From Caldilineaceae bacterium (lineage in GTDB: Bacteria > Chloroflexota > Anaerolineae > Caldilineales > Caldilineaceae): a stretch of DNA of 14,344 nt. Shown here in pieces: positions 7,304 through 14,344 of this stretch. The stretch's first letter is position 1, and every line of letters starts with the position of its first letter. The notes beneath the pieces are model-generated. The model was given only the letters and a program-made list of their open reading frames with translations. It was not told the DNA's origin and did no database searches. A program made the translations under genes and the position numbers. The stretch covers positions 1-14,344 of the forward strand of contig JAPPKT010000202.1 in NCBI GenBank assembly GCA_028819675.1. The letters are read 5' to 3'.

Positions 7304-8163
7304 CGAAAGCGGACTCGGCAGCGCATGAAGTTGACTGGACAGTCCTGCTCACGCGCTTCATTTTTCTCATAACCCTTCTGACCATTTCGGTCCTGTTCAT
7401 ACTGCCCTTCTTTTGGATGCTAATGACATCTCTTAAGGCGCCCGTGGAGTTGATGAAGTGGCCGCCCGGATGGTTTCCCGACACATTCCGATGGCAAAAC
7501 TACGAGGATGCGGTGACCTACATCCCATTCTTCCGATACGTGGGCAATACGATGGCGATAACGCTCGGCTCTATCCTCGGCGTCCTCATCTCCTGCCCCA
7601 TGGTTGCCTATGGATTCTCACATATCGACTGGCCGGGACGGGATTTCCTATTCGTTGTCATGCTGATGACAATTATGATTCCATTTCCAGTCACGATGAT
7701 CCCACTTTACGTGCTTTTCGCCAGGATTGGCTGGATTAACACCTATTTGCCGCTTGTTCTGCCACTGTTTTTCGGTGTTCCTTTTTACATATTCCTTTTG
7801 CGGCAGTTCTTCATGACAATTCCCGGAGAGTTAACCGACGCCGCCCGTATCGACGGAGCGTCGGAGCCCCGCATCTACTGGCAGTTGATTTTGCCCTTAA
7901 CGAAACCGGCGCTGGCCACTGTTGTCCTCTTTCAGTTTCTGAGCAGCTGGTCGGACTTTCTCGGGCCGCTGCTCTATCTGAGAGATAGCGACATGTTTAC
8001 GATTGCGGTCGGGCTGCAGATGTTTCACTCCGAGCACGATACGGAGTTTCACCTGCTGATGGCGGCCTCCACTATACTTACGGTTCCCATCATTGTTATC
8101 TTTTACCTGGTACAACGCACCTTCATTCAGGGCATTACTTTGACCGGGCTGCAGGGAACCTGA
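7297..8163 (+). CDS. ABC sugar transporter permease, MalG/UgpE-like
   Basis: A 288-residue CUT1 permease and partner of the preceding membrane protein. It has about six membrane segments (roughly 18-43, 83-107, 117-139, 150-170, 204-226, 254-272) and the EAA-type loop DAARIDGASEPRIYWQLILP at 181-200. The C-terminal ending, ITLTGLQGT, resembles the short tail usual for MalG-type subunits. The ATG at 7297 is the earliest ATG in frame, and no Shine-Dalgarno is seen before it. A weak stem (GGAAAC/GTTTTCC, about 8178-8195) follows the stop, and 160 nt separate it from the first dioxygenase gene. Confidence 0.9.
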   Translation: MLTKADSAAHEVDWTVLLTRFIFLITLLTISVLFILPFFWMLMTSLKAPVELMKWPPGWFPDTFRWQNYEDAVTYIPFFRYVGNTMAITLGSILGVLISCPMVAYGFSHIDWPGRDFLFVVMLMTIMIPFPVTMIPLYVLFARIGWINTYLPLVLPLFFGVPFYIFLLRQFFMTIPGELTDAARIDGASEPRIYWQLILPLTKPALATVVLFQFLSSWSDFLGPLLYLRDSDMFTIAVGLQMFHSEHDTEFHLLMAASTILTVPIIVIFYLVQRTFIQGITLTGLQGT

Positions 8164-8323
8164 TTTGCCGGCGTCGTGGAAACTTGCAGTTTTCCTGAAT
8201 GCGAGTAGCGTTAGGGGAGACGAGACATTTACTTATCGGTTGCATTTTGTTCACGTCTGCCACTTGGCCCGTTCTTCCATATCGAAGCGAACAGAAGGGA
8301 AGGCGTCAATAGGAGGACCCAGT

Positions 8324-9145
8324 ATGAAGGCTGATCAGGTTGACTTGACCCGAAAGAAGTATCAGGACGAGGGATTCTACATTCATCCGGAGCCGCTGCT
8401 TCCGCAAGAGGTGGTGGAGAAGGCCGTTGCCGGCATGGACGCGTTGAGGGCAGGCGACTATGAAACGGGTATTCCGCCGCGTCCTTCGTCGTGGAGCCCT
8501 GGGGACGACCCCGACGCGCTCTGCAAGATTGAGATGCCGCAGATCGCAAGTCACGCCATCATGGAGCTCGTGTCACATCCGGCACTGGGGGCCAAGGCGG
8601 CAGAGATCACCGGAGCGGAGGCGCTGCAAGTATGGTGGGTGCAGCTGCTTTACAAGCCGCCAACGGCCGCGGGACAGGAGGTCCGGACCCATGTCGGCTG
8701 GCACCAGGACTACAACTACTGGGGGATTTGGGAGGATGACAGCGAGCTGTTCACGGCCTGGGTGGCGCTGAGCGACGTTGCCCCGGACTGCGGCCCGATG
8801 AACTTCGTGGTTGGTTCTCACAAGTGGGGTTTGTCCACCAAGAGCGATTTCTTTTCTCAGGACTACGATGCCTTGCGCGAAGCCATCCGCGCTGAGCAGG
8901 ATCAGGAGTGGCAGGAGGAACCTGCAATTTTGCCGCCGGGCAGTGCAAGTTTTCACCAGAAGCTCACTTTTCACGGCAGCGGCCCAAACCTGTCGTCGCA
9001 GCCGCGGCGAAGTTTCGCCGTGCACATGCGCACGGAAAAATCCCGCCCAAAGGACAATGTCCGCCAGGGGCTAACCACATTCATCGACGATCCACGCTAC
9101 TGCCCCATCGTCTTTGGAGAAGCCGACGCGCTGAAATGCGCATAA
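8324..9145 (+). CDS. Phytanoyl-CoA dioxygenase (PhyH) family Fe(II)/2-oxoglutarate oxygenase, first copy
   Basis: A 273-residue cupin-fold oxygenase of the PhyH family. The metal triad is His127-x-Asp129 in GWHQDYNYW and His217 in TFHGSG. The N-x-S-x-x-x-R-R segment at 222-229 supplies the arginine expected to hold the 2-oxoglutarate carboxylate. Known relatives hydroxylate or oxidatively cleave small molecules (phytanoyl-CoA, ectoine, 2-aminoethylphosphonate). The substrate here is open. The tryptophan- and tyrosine-rich stretch at 104-135 lines the likely pocket. The frame is open from 8165, but AGGAGG at 8311-8316 lies 7 nt before the ATG at 8324, which fixes the start. It lies between the sugar permeases and an aminotransferase, which suggests a step in breakdown of the imported compound. 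It is only distantly similar to the second copy. Confidence 0.88.
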   Translation: MKADQVDLTRKKYQDEGFYIHPEPLLPQEVVEKAVAGMDALRAGDYETGIPPRPSSWSPGDDPDALCKIEMPQIASHAIMELVSHPALGAKAAEITGAEALQVWWVQLLYKPPTAAGQEVRTHVGWHQDYNYWGIWEDDSELFTAWVALSDVAPDCGPMNFVVGSHKWGLSTKSDFFSQDYDALREAIRAEQDQEWQEEPAILPPGSASFHQKLTFHGSGPNLSSQPRRSFAVHMRTEKSRPKDNVRQGLTTFIDDPRYCPIVFGEADALKCA

Positions 9146-9203
9146 TCGAACCGCGCTTCCTCCCTACGCCAGATAGCGACAGAACCAGTCAAACTACCAA
9201 TAT

Positions 9204-9235
9204 AAGTGTGGTCTAGTTACACGGTGATCACACTT
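9204..9235. promoter_or_regulatory. Inverted repeat upstream of the aminotransferase gene
   Basis: AAGTGTG (9204-9210) and CACACTT (9229-9235) form a perfect 7-bp inverted repeat with an 18-nt spacer. The right arm overlaps an 8-bp palindrome, GTGATCAC (9224-9231). The element lies in the 118-nt gap after the first dioxygenase gene, close to an AT-rich stretch and the ribosome site AGGAG at 9250-9254. It could be an operator for an internal promoter or a simple stem. Binding is unproven. Confidence 0.3.
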
Positions 9236-9263
9236 TAGTATTTCTTTATAGGAGAACAGGTCC

Positions 9264-10472
9264 ATGACCGTCAAACCATACAACATCGAACAGTCCAAAG
9301 CCTTGCTTGACCGCTCCGATCAGCTGATTGTGCGCGGATGCCAGGGGCACAAGCGCAGCCACGACATGCTCGAGCTAGGGTATCCCGTCTTCACCCAGCG
9401 GGCGGCCGGCGCCCGTTTCTGGGATGTGGACGGAAACGAGTATCTGGACTATCTGATGGGCTTCGGGCCTATCCTGCTCGGATACAACGATCCTGTCATC
9501 AACGCGGCGGTGCAGGCGCAGATGGAGGAAGGCACAATCTACAGTACTGCCCACCCGAAGGAACTTGAAGTCGCGGAGACGTTGATCGACCTTATTCCTG
9601 CGGTGGAGATGCTCGGCTTTCTGATTGGTGGCAGTGCGGCCACTTCGGCGGCGGTACGGCTCGCCAGGGCTTACACCGGGCGCGACAAGGTGATCCGCAG
9701 CGGTTACCACGGGTGGCACGACTGGTCGCGCACGGAGGACGAGGGTGCACCGTCTGTGATCGCTCCGCTTACGATTGAGGCTCCCTACGGCGATCTGGAT
9801 GCGCTTGAGGACATCTTCAAGCAGAATGACAACGAGGTCGCGTGCTTGATCATGGAGACGATTCGCGACAGCGGGCCGCCGGAAGGATTCCTGCAAGGCT
9901 GCGTAGATATGGCTCATCAGTACGGCGCGCTGTGTATTTTTGACGAGGTCAAGGTCGGTTTTCGGGTTGCCTTCGGCGGGGCAGGGGAGTACTACGGGGT
10001 CACACCTGATCTGACGGCCTTTGCAAAGGCTTGCGCGAACGGATATCCAGGCAGTTTTGTTGGCGGACGCAAGGATATCCTGGATTCGCCGCAGTGCCAG
10101 TCGAGCTGGATGGCGGCGACCTTTCACTGCGATCTGCCCAGCCTCGTCGCGATTGAGACGGTCATCAAAGAGGTTAAGCGGCGCGACGGGATCGCTTACC
10201 AGTGGAAGATCGGCAACCGCCTGATCGAAGGCATCAATGCGGCTTGTGAAGAGGGCGGACTTGGCTACCGGTTGACCGGTACAGGGCCGATGCCGACGCC
10301 GGTCATGGACGAGGAAGACAAGGACCGTTGCATCGCCATGCTGCAGGGGTGCCTGGCGCGCGGATTCTACCTTCATCCCATGCACCCGATGTTTCTGACC
10401 CTCTCTCACAGCGAGCAGGATATCGAGGACACGATCACAGCGGTTCAGGAGTCGATTGCGGATCTGACGTGA
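9264..10472 (+). CDS. Class III PLP aminotransferase, glutamate-1-semialdehyde aminomutase-like
   Basis: A 402-residue fold-type I PLP enzyme of aminotransferase class III. The phosphate-binding segment GGSAATSAAVRLAR is at 122-135, followed by TGRDKVIRSGYHGWHDW at 138-154. Asp227 in IFDEV contacts the pyridine nitrogen, and Lys255 in AFAKACANGYP is the expected Schiff-base lysine. Overall order and length match the HemL-like branch, but a tetrapyrrole role is unlikely. The gene lies between two dioxygenases in a transport operon, the residues around 196-209 differ from the usual EPV pattern, and VGFR replaces TGFR. A transamination or amino-shift on a catabolic intermediate is more likely. 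AGGAG at 9250-9254 lies 9 nt before the ATG. Confidence 0.88.
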   Translation: MTVKPYNIEQSKALLDRSDQLIVRGCQGHKRSHDMLELGYPVFTQRAAGARFWDVDGNEYLDYLMGFGPILLGYNDPVINAAVQAQMEEGTIYSTAHPKELEVAETLIDLIPAVEMLGFLIGGSAATSAAVRLARAYTGRDKVIRSGYHGWHDWSRTEDEGAPSVIAPLTIEAPYGDLDALEDIFKQNDNEVACLIMETIRDSGPPEGFLQGCVDMAHQYGALCIFDEVKVGFRVAFGGAGEYYGVTPDLTAFAKACANGYPGSFVGGRKDILDSPQCQSSWMAATFHCDLPSLVAIETVIKEVKRRDGIAYQWKIGNRLIEGINAACEEGGLGYRLTGTGPMPTPVMDEEDKDRCIAMLQGCLARGFYLHPMHPMFLTLSHSEQDIEDTITAVQESIADLT

Positions 10473-10554
10473 GGATGCAGGAGGCGGAACGACTCATAGG
10501 CAGAATAAACTGAGCAGGCGTAGAGAGTTCCTACACACACACTGAATAGAGCAG

Positions 10555-11457
10555 ATGAGCGAACGAATCGATGTGCCCATTGTGGTGAATCAGGAGCAGG
10601 TCGAATTCTATGTGGACAACGGCTATCTTGCCGTGTCCAACCTGTTGGACGCGGCTGAGTTGGATGAGTTGAAGCGGGACATTGTCAAGGTCGCCCGCGG
10701 GGGTTATCCCAATTTGACAATCGATCCGGTGCCGCCAGAGTTCAGCGATGAAGAGGTTCTTTCCAAGATACTGGCCATCCATCAACCGCACTATGTCAGT
10801 CCTATAATGGAGAAGTATACACGCCACCCGAAGATCAGCGGCGTACTCAGCCAGATTACGGGCGCGCACCTGGCGCACTGGTCGGGTAACGTAAAGTGCA
10901 TGCAGTCGATGCTGTTTATCAAGCCGCCGGGCTACCAGGGACAGTCCTGGCATCAGGACGAAAACTACATTCCGACCCGCGACCGTTCGCTGATCGGGGC
11001 GTGGATTGCGATCGACGATGCCTATGTGGAGAACGGCTGTATGTGGGTGCTACCAGGTTCGCAACGGCCGGGCTATCTATATCCGACGCGCCGACACGGC
11101 AACCCGGACGAGTTCGACACGCACGACGAGATGGCGACCGGGTTCGATGAGGCACTTCAGATTCCGGTTGAGGTGAAGGCCGGCAGCGTCGTGTTCTTTA
11201 ACGGTTATCTGCTCCATCAGTCGCTGCGAAACCGGACTGAAGACAGTTACCGGCGCGTACTGGTCAACCATTATTTGAGCAGCGAATCGTTGCTGCCGTG
11301 GGTCAAGATGTCCGATGAACAGCCGGTGGCACGTGTCGACGTGCGCCGTGTCATTCCGGTGGCGGGCGTTGATCCATACGCCTGGAAGGGATACGAAAAG
11401 AGTCCTGCGGAGGAGACCAGACTCTATATCCGGAAAGCGACACTCGACGAGGATTGA
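10555..11457 (+). CDS. Phytanoyl-CoA dioxygenase (PhyH) family Fe(II)/2-oxoglutarate oxygenase, second copy
   Basis: A 300-residue PhyH-family oxygenase. The iron ligands are His133 and Asp135 in SWHQDENYIP and His221 in LLHQSL. Arg233 or Arg234 in the following N-R-x-x-x-S-Y-R-R segment should bind 2-oxoglutarate. The core also shows GCMWVLPGSQ (161-170) and AGSVVFFNG (209-217), both typical of the family. This copy is closer to the common PhyH/ectoine-hydroxylase-like type than the first one, so the two probably catalyse different steps. The ribosome site before the ATG is weak (GAG only), and a short CA repeat lies at about 10533-10542. It is 82 nt downstream of the aminotransferase and probably co-transcribed. 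The substrate is unknown. Confidence 0.88.
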   Translation: MSERIDVPIVVNQEQVEFYVDNGYLAVSNLLDAAELDELKRDIVKVARGGYPNLTIDPVPPEFSDEEVLSKILAIHQPHYVSPIMEKYTRHPKISGVLSQITGAHLAHWSGNVKCMQSMLFIKPPGYQGQSWHQDENYIPTRDRSLIGAWIAIDDAYVENGCMWVLPGSQRPGYLYPTRRHGNPDEFDTHDEMATGFDEALQIPVEVKAGSVVFFNGYLLHQSLRNRTEDSYRRVLVNHYLSSESLLPWVKMSDEQPVARVDVRRVIPVAGVDPYAWKGYEKSPAEETRLYIRKATLDED

Positions 11458-11535
11458 AGCAACCCAGTAAGATGAAGGAATCTCCGCGTCTGTTCTCCAC
11501 TTAGTTCGCTCCAGAGGTTCGGAGGCAATATCTGC

Positions 11536-12846
11536 ATGGCTGATCAGGGTGCCGCGGCGTCAGATTGCCGCGTAGAGCATATCAGTTTTCATGGATGGGA
11601 GGCCGTCAGGCTGAGCAACGGCCTGGTCAGCCTGGTTGCGGTACCGGACGTCGGCGGTCGTATCATGGCTTATAACCTGGGGGACTACCCCTATCTGTGG
11701 TTCGACCGCAACCTCGCGGGAAAGCTTTTCTCTCCAGAAGAGAATATGGGCGACGGGAGCATTGTTGCCTGGAAAAACTACGGCGGCGACAAGACGTGGC
11801 CGGCGCCCCAGGGCTGGGACAGCCCCGACCAGTGGCATGGTCCGCCGGATCCGGTTCTCGACACCGGGCGCTACGCGTTGGAGATCCTGGACTCGCCGGC
11901 AACCGCGGCTTCGATCCGCATGGAGAGCCTGCCCGACCCCCGTACCGGCGTGCAGATCTCCCGCCAGGTTACTCTCCATGCTGGAGGCGGCCGCGTCAGC
12001 CTCCATTTAGAGATGACGAATGTCTCCGACCAGGTGCGATCCTGGGGCATATGGGACATTGTCCAGGTGGATGCTACCAGCCTCGACGACAACGGCGAGG
12101 AGACCCACAACGAACAGGCATGGCTCTACATTCCGACCAGCCCGGACAGCCGTTTCTCACGCGGATTCAACGTCATGTTCGGGGAGGAAGACAACCCTGA
12201 GTGGCAGCCGGAGGTACGGCCCAACCTCTTGGGGGCGCAGTATCTGTACCAGCTGGGCAAGATTGGCATTGATTCAACGGCCGGTTGGCTTGCTTTCGTC
12301 AACCAGGCGACCGATTTCGCGTTCTGCCAGTGTTTTACCTTCTTTCCCGGCGAGGAGTATCCCGATGACGGCGCGTCGGTTGAATGCTGGACGACCGGGC
12401 ACGGAGAGCCGGTGGGCGGACTCGATTTCGGCAAGCTCAATCTATTCCATATGGAGGCCGAAATTCTGGGACCCTTGCGCAGGATGGCTCCCGGTGAAAC
12501 TCAGAGTCTGGACATTGACTGGTACGTTGCCCGCTGTCCCGGCCCCATCGTGCACGTTACAGATGCCGGCTGTGCCAATCAGCAGTTGAAGGCCGAGTCC
12601 ATCGACGCGGGAATCCGCCTGACCGGTGTTTTCGGTCTCTTCCACCTGGGCAGCGTGCAGCTTGTTTGGCTGGATGAAGATGAATGCGCTTTGGAGACCG
12701 AGACGCTTGCTCTCGTCAATCCGCTTAACGTGCTGCGAGTGGACTGCGTGCGCAGGCCGCCGCCCGGCGCGCAGGTTGCGCAACTGCTTTTGTGCGACGC
12801 GCAGGGACAGCCCATCTCGCAACTGGACAGTTGCCCCATTCGTTAG
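11536..12846 (+). CDS. DUF4380 protein, galactose-mutarotase-like fold
   Basis: A 436-residue protein with the features of DUF4380, a family with the beta-sandwich fold of aldose-1-epimerases. GGRIMAY (40-46) and the signature KNYGGDKTWPAPQGW (80-94) lie in the N-terminal half, followed by TNVSDQVRSWGIWDIVQ (161-177), a typical mutarotase-superfamily strand pair. The C-terminal 90 residues form a further small beta-rich part. The family probably binds a sugar; catalysis is unproven and I cannot assign catalytic histidine and glutamate residues here. There is no signal peptide, so it is probably cytoplasmic. GGAGG at 11521-11525 lies 10 nt before the ATG. The next gene begins 19 nt after its stop, so the two are probably translated as a pair. 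Confidence 0.75.
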   Translation: MADQGAAASDCRVEHISFHGWEAVRLSNGLVSLVAVPDVGGRIMAYNLGDYPYLWFDRNLAGKLFSPEENMGDGSIVAWKNYGGDKTWPAPQGWDSPDQWHGPPDPVLDTGRYALEILDSPATAASIRMESLPDPRTGVQISRQVTLHAGGGRVSLHLEMTNVSDQVRSWGIWDIVQVDATSLDDNGEETHNEQAWLYIPTSPDSRFSRGFNVMFGEEDNPEWQPEVRPNLLGAQYLYQLGKIGIDSTAGWLAFVNQATDFAFCQCFTFFPGEEYPDDGASVECWTTGHGEPVGGLDFGKLNLFHMEAEILGPLRRMAPGETQSLDIDWYVARCPGPIVHVTDAGCANQQLKAESIDAGIRLTGVFGLFHLGSVQLVWLDEDECALETETLALVNPLNVLRVDCVRRPPPGAQVAQLLLCDAQGQPISQLDSCPIR

Positions 12847-12865
12847 GTACGGGAGGACGAACCAG

Positions 12866-14080
12866 GTGGAATACCTCAGCCCTTATGGACATCTGCGCGG
12901 TTTCAATTACGTGCCCAGTACAGCCGTCAACGACATCGCGTTTTGGCGTGACTACGATGAGGCGCTGGTCGAAAAGGAGTTAACATACGCCAAGCGGCTG
13001 GGTCTGAACAGCGCCCGTCCATTCCTGGCCTACGTCGTTTATGAACACGACCCCAAGAGTTTTCTGGGCCGGCTCAGACATTTCGTACGTGCGGCCAACG
13101 ACCGAGGAATCAGCGTTATGCCGGTGGTGTGGGACTCCTGCTTTGACGACACACGCCCTACGATCGACTCGACCGAGAACAAGTGGATTCCCAATCCAGG
13201 CGTACAGCGGTTGGGGCATGCGTTCTGGCCGGCCGGCGAGGCCTATTGCGCGGACCTGGTGCAGACGCTGGGTTCGGAGCCTGGTCTGGCCATGTGGGAC
13301 ATAATGAACGAGCCGCTGATTACCAGCTGGGTGCGGGATGAAACGCCGGAGAGAGAGGAGCGCATGGGCACAATTTGGAGGTTTGTGCATCATTTTTGCG
13401 GCGTGATGAAAAAACTTGACAGAGCGCATCCGATCACGGTTGGCGTGGCCAATGTGGCGACGCTGGCGCATGTGGAGACGTATGTGGATGTACTTTCTTA
13501 TCACGATTATCTACCTACCCGCGCCGCGATTCGCGCCCAGATCGACGACGGCATACGCGTGGCGAAAGCCAACCAGAAGCCGATTTTCATCTCGGAACTG
13601 GCATGCCTGGCGCGAGCCAACCCGTACGACGTTACGCTTGAAATCTGTCAGGAGGCAGGGATCGGCTGGTATCTATGGGAGTTGATGATAGGCAAGAGCC
13701 GCTGGCGGGACATACACGGCGTCGTGTACCCGGACGGCACGGTGCGGGACCCCAGTATTGTGGCCGCGATCCAAGGTTTTTTCCGCCGCCGGGGCCCGGA
13801 CATGATCCCACCTGCGGTGGACAAGGAAGGAGCCGCTACAAGGGTACTTAGCCAAGCGAAGGCGTGGCTCGGCACGCCTGACGGTGACTACGCGCAGGGC
13901 TCAGCGCTGCTTGAGACAATCGCCAATCTTCTGGAGGCCGGCGAGCACGTGCCGATGAGCAGTCCGCCCAGCGCGAGGGTGCTGGCGCTTGCCGAGGCCG
14001 AAGAGAACGGCTCGAATCGCGCTGAGCTTGTCCGCCTGCTGGTCTTGTGGAGTGATGCACTGGCCGCTGCAAGTTCCTGA
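12866..14080 (+). CDS. Cytoplasmic GH5/cellulase-like glycoside hydrolase
   Basis: A 404-residue protein starting at GTG 12866, chosen because GGGAGGA at 12851-12857 lies 8 nt upstream. The frame is open back to 12626, but that part overlaps the previous gene out of frame. Residues 1-310 form a clan GH-A (beta/alpha)8 barrel. RGFNYVP is at 11-17, Glu149 in WDIMNEP is the acid/base, His213 is in SYHDY, Glu244 in PIFISE is the likely nucleophile, and Trp271 is in GWYLWE. This arrangement gives retaining hydrolysis of beta-glycosides. The family looks closest to GH5 but could be a neighbouring clan GH-A family. Residues 311-404 are an extra helical tail I do not recognise. There is no signal peptide, so it should act inside the cell on imported saccharide, in keeping with its place at the end of the transport operon. 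Confidence 0.8.
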   Translation: MEYLSPYGHLRGFNYVPSTAVNDIAFWRDYDEALVEKELTYAKRLGLNSARPFLAYVVYEHDPKSFLGRLRHFVRAANDRGISVMPVVWDSCFDDTRPTIDSTENKWIPNPGVQRLGHAFWPAGEAYCADLVQTLGSEPGLAMWDIMNEPLITSWVRDETPEREERMGTIWRFVHHFCGVMKKLDRAHPITVGVANVATLAHVETYVDVLSYHDYLPTRAAIRAQIDDGIRVAKANQKPIFISELACLARANPYDVTLEICQEAGIGWYLWELMIGKSRWRDIHGVVYPDGTVRDPSIVAAIQGFFRRRGPDMIPPAVDKEGAATRVLSQAKAWLGTPDGDYAQGSALLETIANLLEAGEHVPMSSPPSARVLALAEAEENGSNRAELVRLLVLWSDALAAASS

Positions 14081-14344
14081 AGAAGGAATCCTCGGTTGTT
14101 CACAGTCCGCCTAGAGGTGGGGTGCATCCCAGATTTGGGGTGGGAACAGTCTGGCGCGGGAATCAGTGCCAACGTTGGCTGGGGTTGTTTACCGTCTTTG
14201 GGTGAGACGCAGTGCAGGCGTCAGGCTTGGCCGTACGGTGGAGTCCGTCAGTCGAGGCGGGTGCGAGGGCAGGCACAAAGGCGAGGAGGGAGTGGAGAGG
14301 AGTGAGGAGAGAGTGACGCGGTCTTGTCTGAGCAAGATTGGCTC
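14081..14344. other. Intergenic tail with repeats, no gene seen
   Basis: The last 264 nt show no supported gene. They include a perfect 12-bp palindrome, GCCAACGTTGGC, at 14168-14179, a strongly purine-rich run at about 14279-14314 built of GAG/GGAG units, and an 11-base match (CATCCCAGATT, 14125-14135) to 3010-3020. No clear intrinsic terminator for the glycoside hydrolase gene was found. A 69-codon open frame here has no ribosome site and a repetitive composition, so it is not called. Confidence 0.5.

Noticed and set aside
8165..8323. N-terminal extension of the first dioxygenase frame
   Set aside because: AGGAGG at 8311-8316 supports the ATG at 8324, and the extension is not similar to PhyH proteins.
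3036..9145. A sulfoquinovose pathway (YihS-like isomerase plus a 2-oxoglutarate dioxygenase)
   Set aside because: The AGE family is too broad to call YihS, no sulfoquinovosidase (GH31) is present, and the PhyH motifs do not identify a sulfonate substrate. Kept only as one possible substrate class.
9375..10409. 344-codon open frame on the minus strand
   Set aside because: It lies wholly antisense to the aminotransferase gene, has no family resemblance, and is explained by codon bias of the + strand gene.
9264..10472. Housekeeping hemL for tetrapyrrole synthesis
   Set aside because: The context is catabolic and transport-related, and several signature residues differ (VGFR for TGFR, no EPV motif).
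10533..10542. CA dinucleotide repeat before the second dioxygenase gene
   Set aside because: It is only about five units long and compatible with chance.
12626..12865. N-terminal extension of the glycoside hydrolase frame
   Set aside because: It overlaps the DUF4380 gene in another frame. The Shine-Dalgarno at 12851-12857 and the GTG at 12866 give a better start, and the barrel begins right there.

Overview
The window is 14.3 kb of moderately GC-rich bacterial DNA, densely coded and almost entirely on the + strand. The organism is probably a member of the Chloroflexota (Caldilineae-like, possibly free-living marine or sponge-associated). This rests on three things: the style of the Tat/lipobox signal on the solute-binding protein, the DUF4058 protein, and a CUT1 sugar transporter sharing a locus with several PhyH-type dioxygenases. 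It is an inference, because there is no rRNA or other phylogenetic marker here. No tRNA, rRNA, CRISPR array, transposase or integrase was seen.

Layout. Bases 1-793 on the minus strand hold a DUF4058 protein that runs off the left edge. A 256-nt divergent gap follows, carrying a palindromic operator-like element. Next come an acetyl-xylan-esterase-like tandem alpha/beta hydrolase (1050-2978) and an AGE-family sugar epimerase/isomerase (3036-4226). A strong hairpin at 4300-4336 and a gap of about 600 nt close this first unit. The second unit starts with an ABC importer of the CUT1 carbohydrate type: lipoprotein receptor 4826-6163, permeases 6286-7224 and 7297-8163, and no ATPase. It continues with a PhyH-type Fe(II)/2-oxoglutarate dioxygenase (8324-9145), a class III PLP aminotransferase (9264-10472), a second PhyH dioxygenase (10555-11457), a DUF4380 mutarotase-fold protein (11536-12846) and a cytoplasmic GH5-like glycoside hydrolase (12866-14080). 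The last 264 nt show no gene.

How it may work together (inference). The receptor and permeases import a saccharide or glycoside. Hydrolase, esterase and mutarotase-like proteins, none with a visible export signal, would remove sugar and acyl groups inside the cell, and the AGE enzyme would isomerise the freed sugar. The dioxygenase-aminotransferase-dioxygenase trio is unusual in a plain sugar operon. It suggests that the imported compound has an amino, methyl or other non-sugar group that is removed oxidatively. The substrate cannot be read from the sequence.

Regulatory structure. The SBP-permease junction carries two consecutive strong hairpins. A near-perfect Shine-Dalgarno lies 86 nt before the SBP start and could serve a 27-codon leader peptide whose stop overlaps the SBP start codon. 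Several gene starts were placed downstream of the longest open frame because a ribosome binding site supports the later codon.
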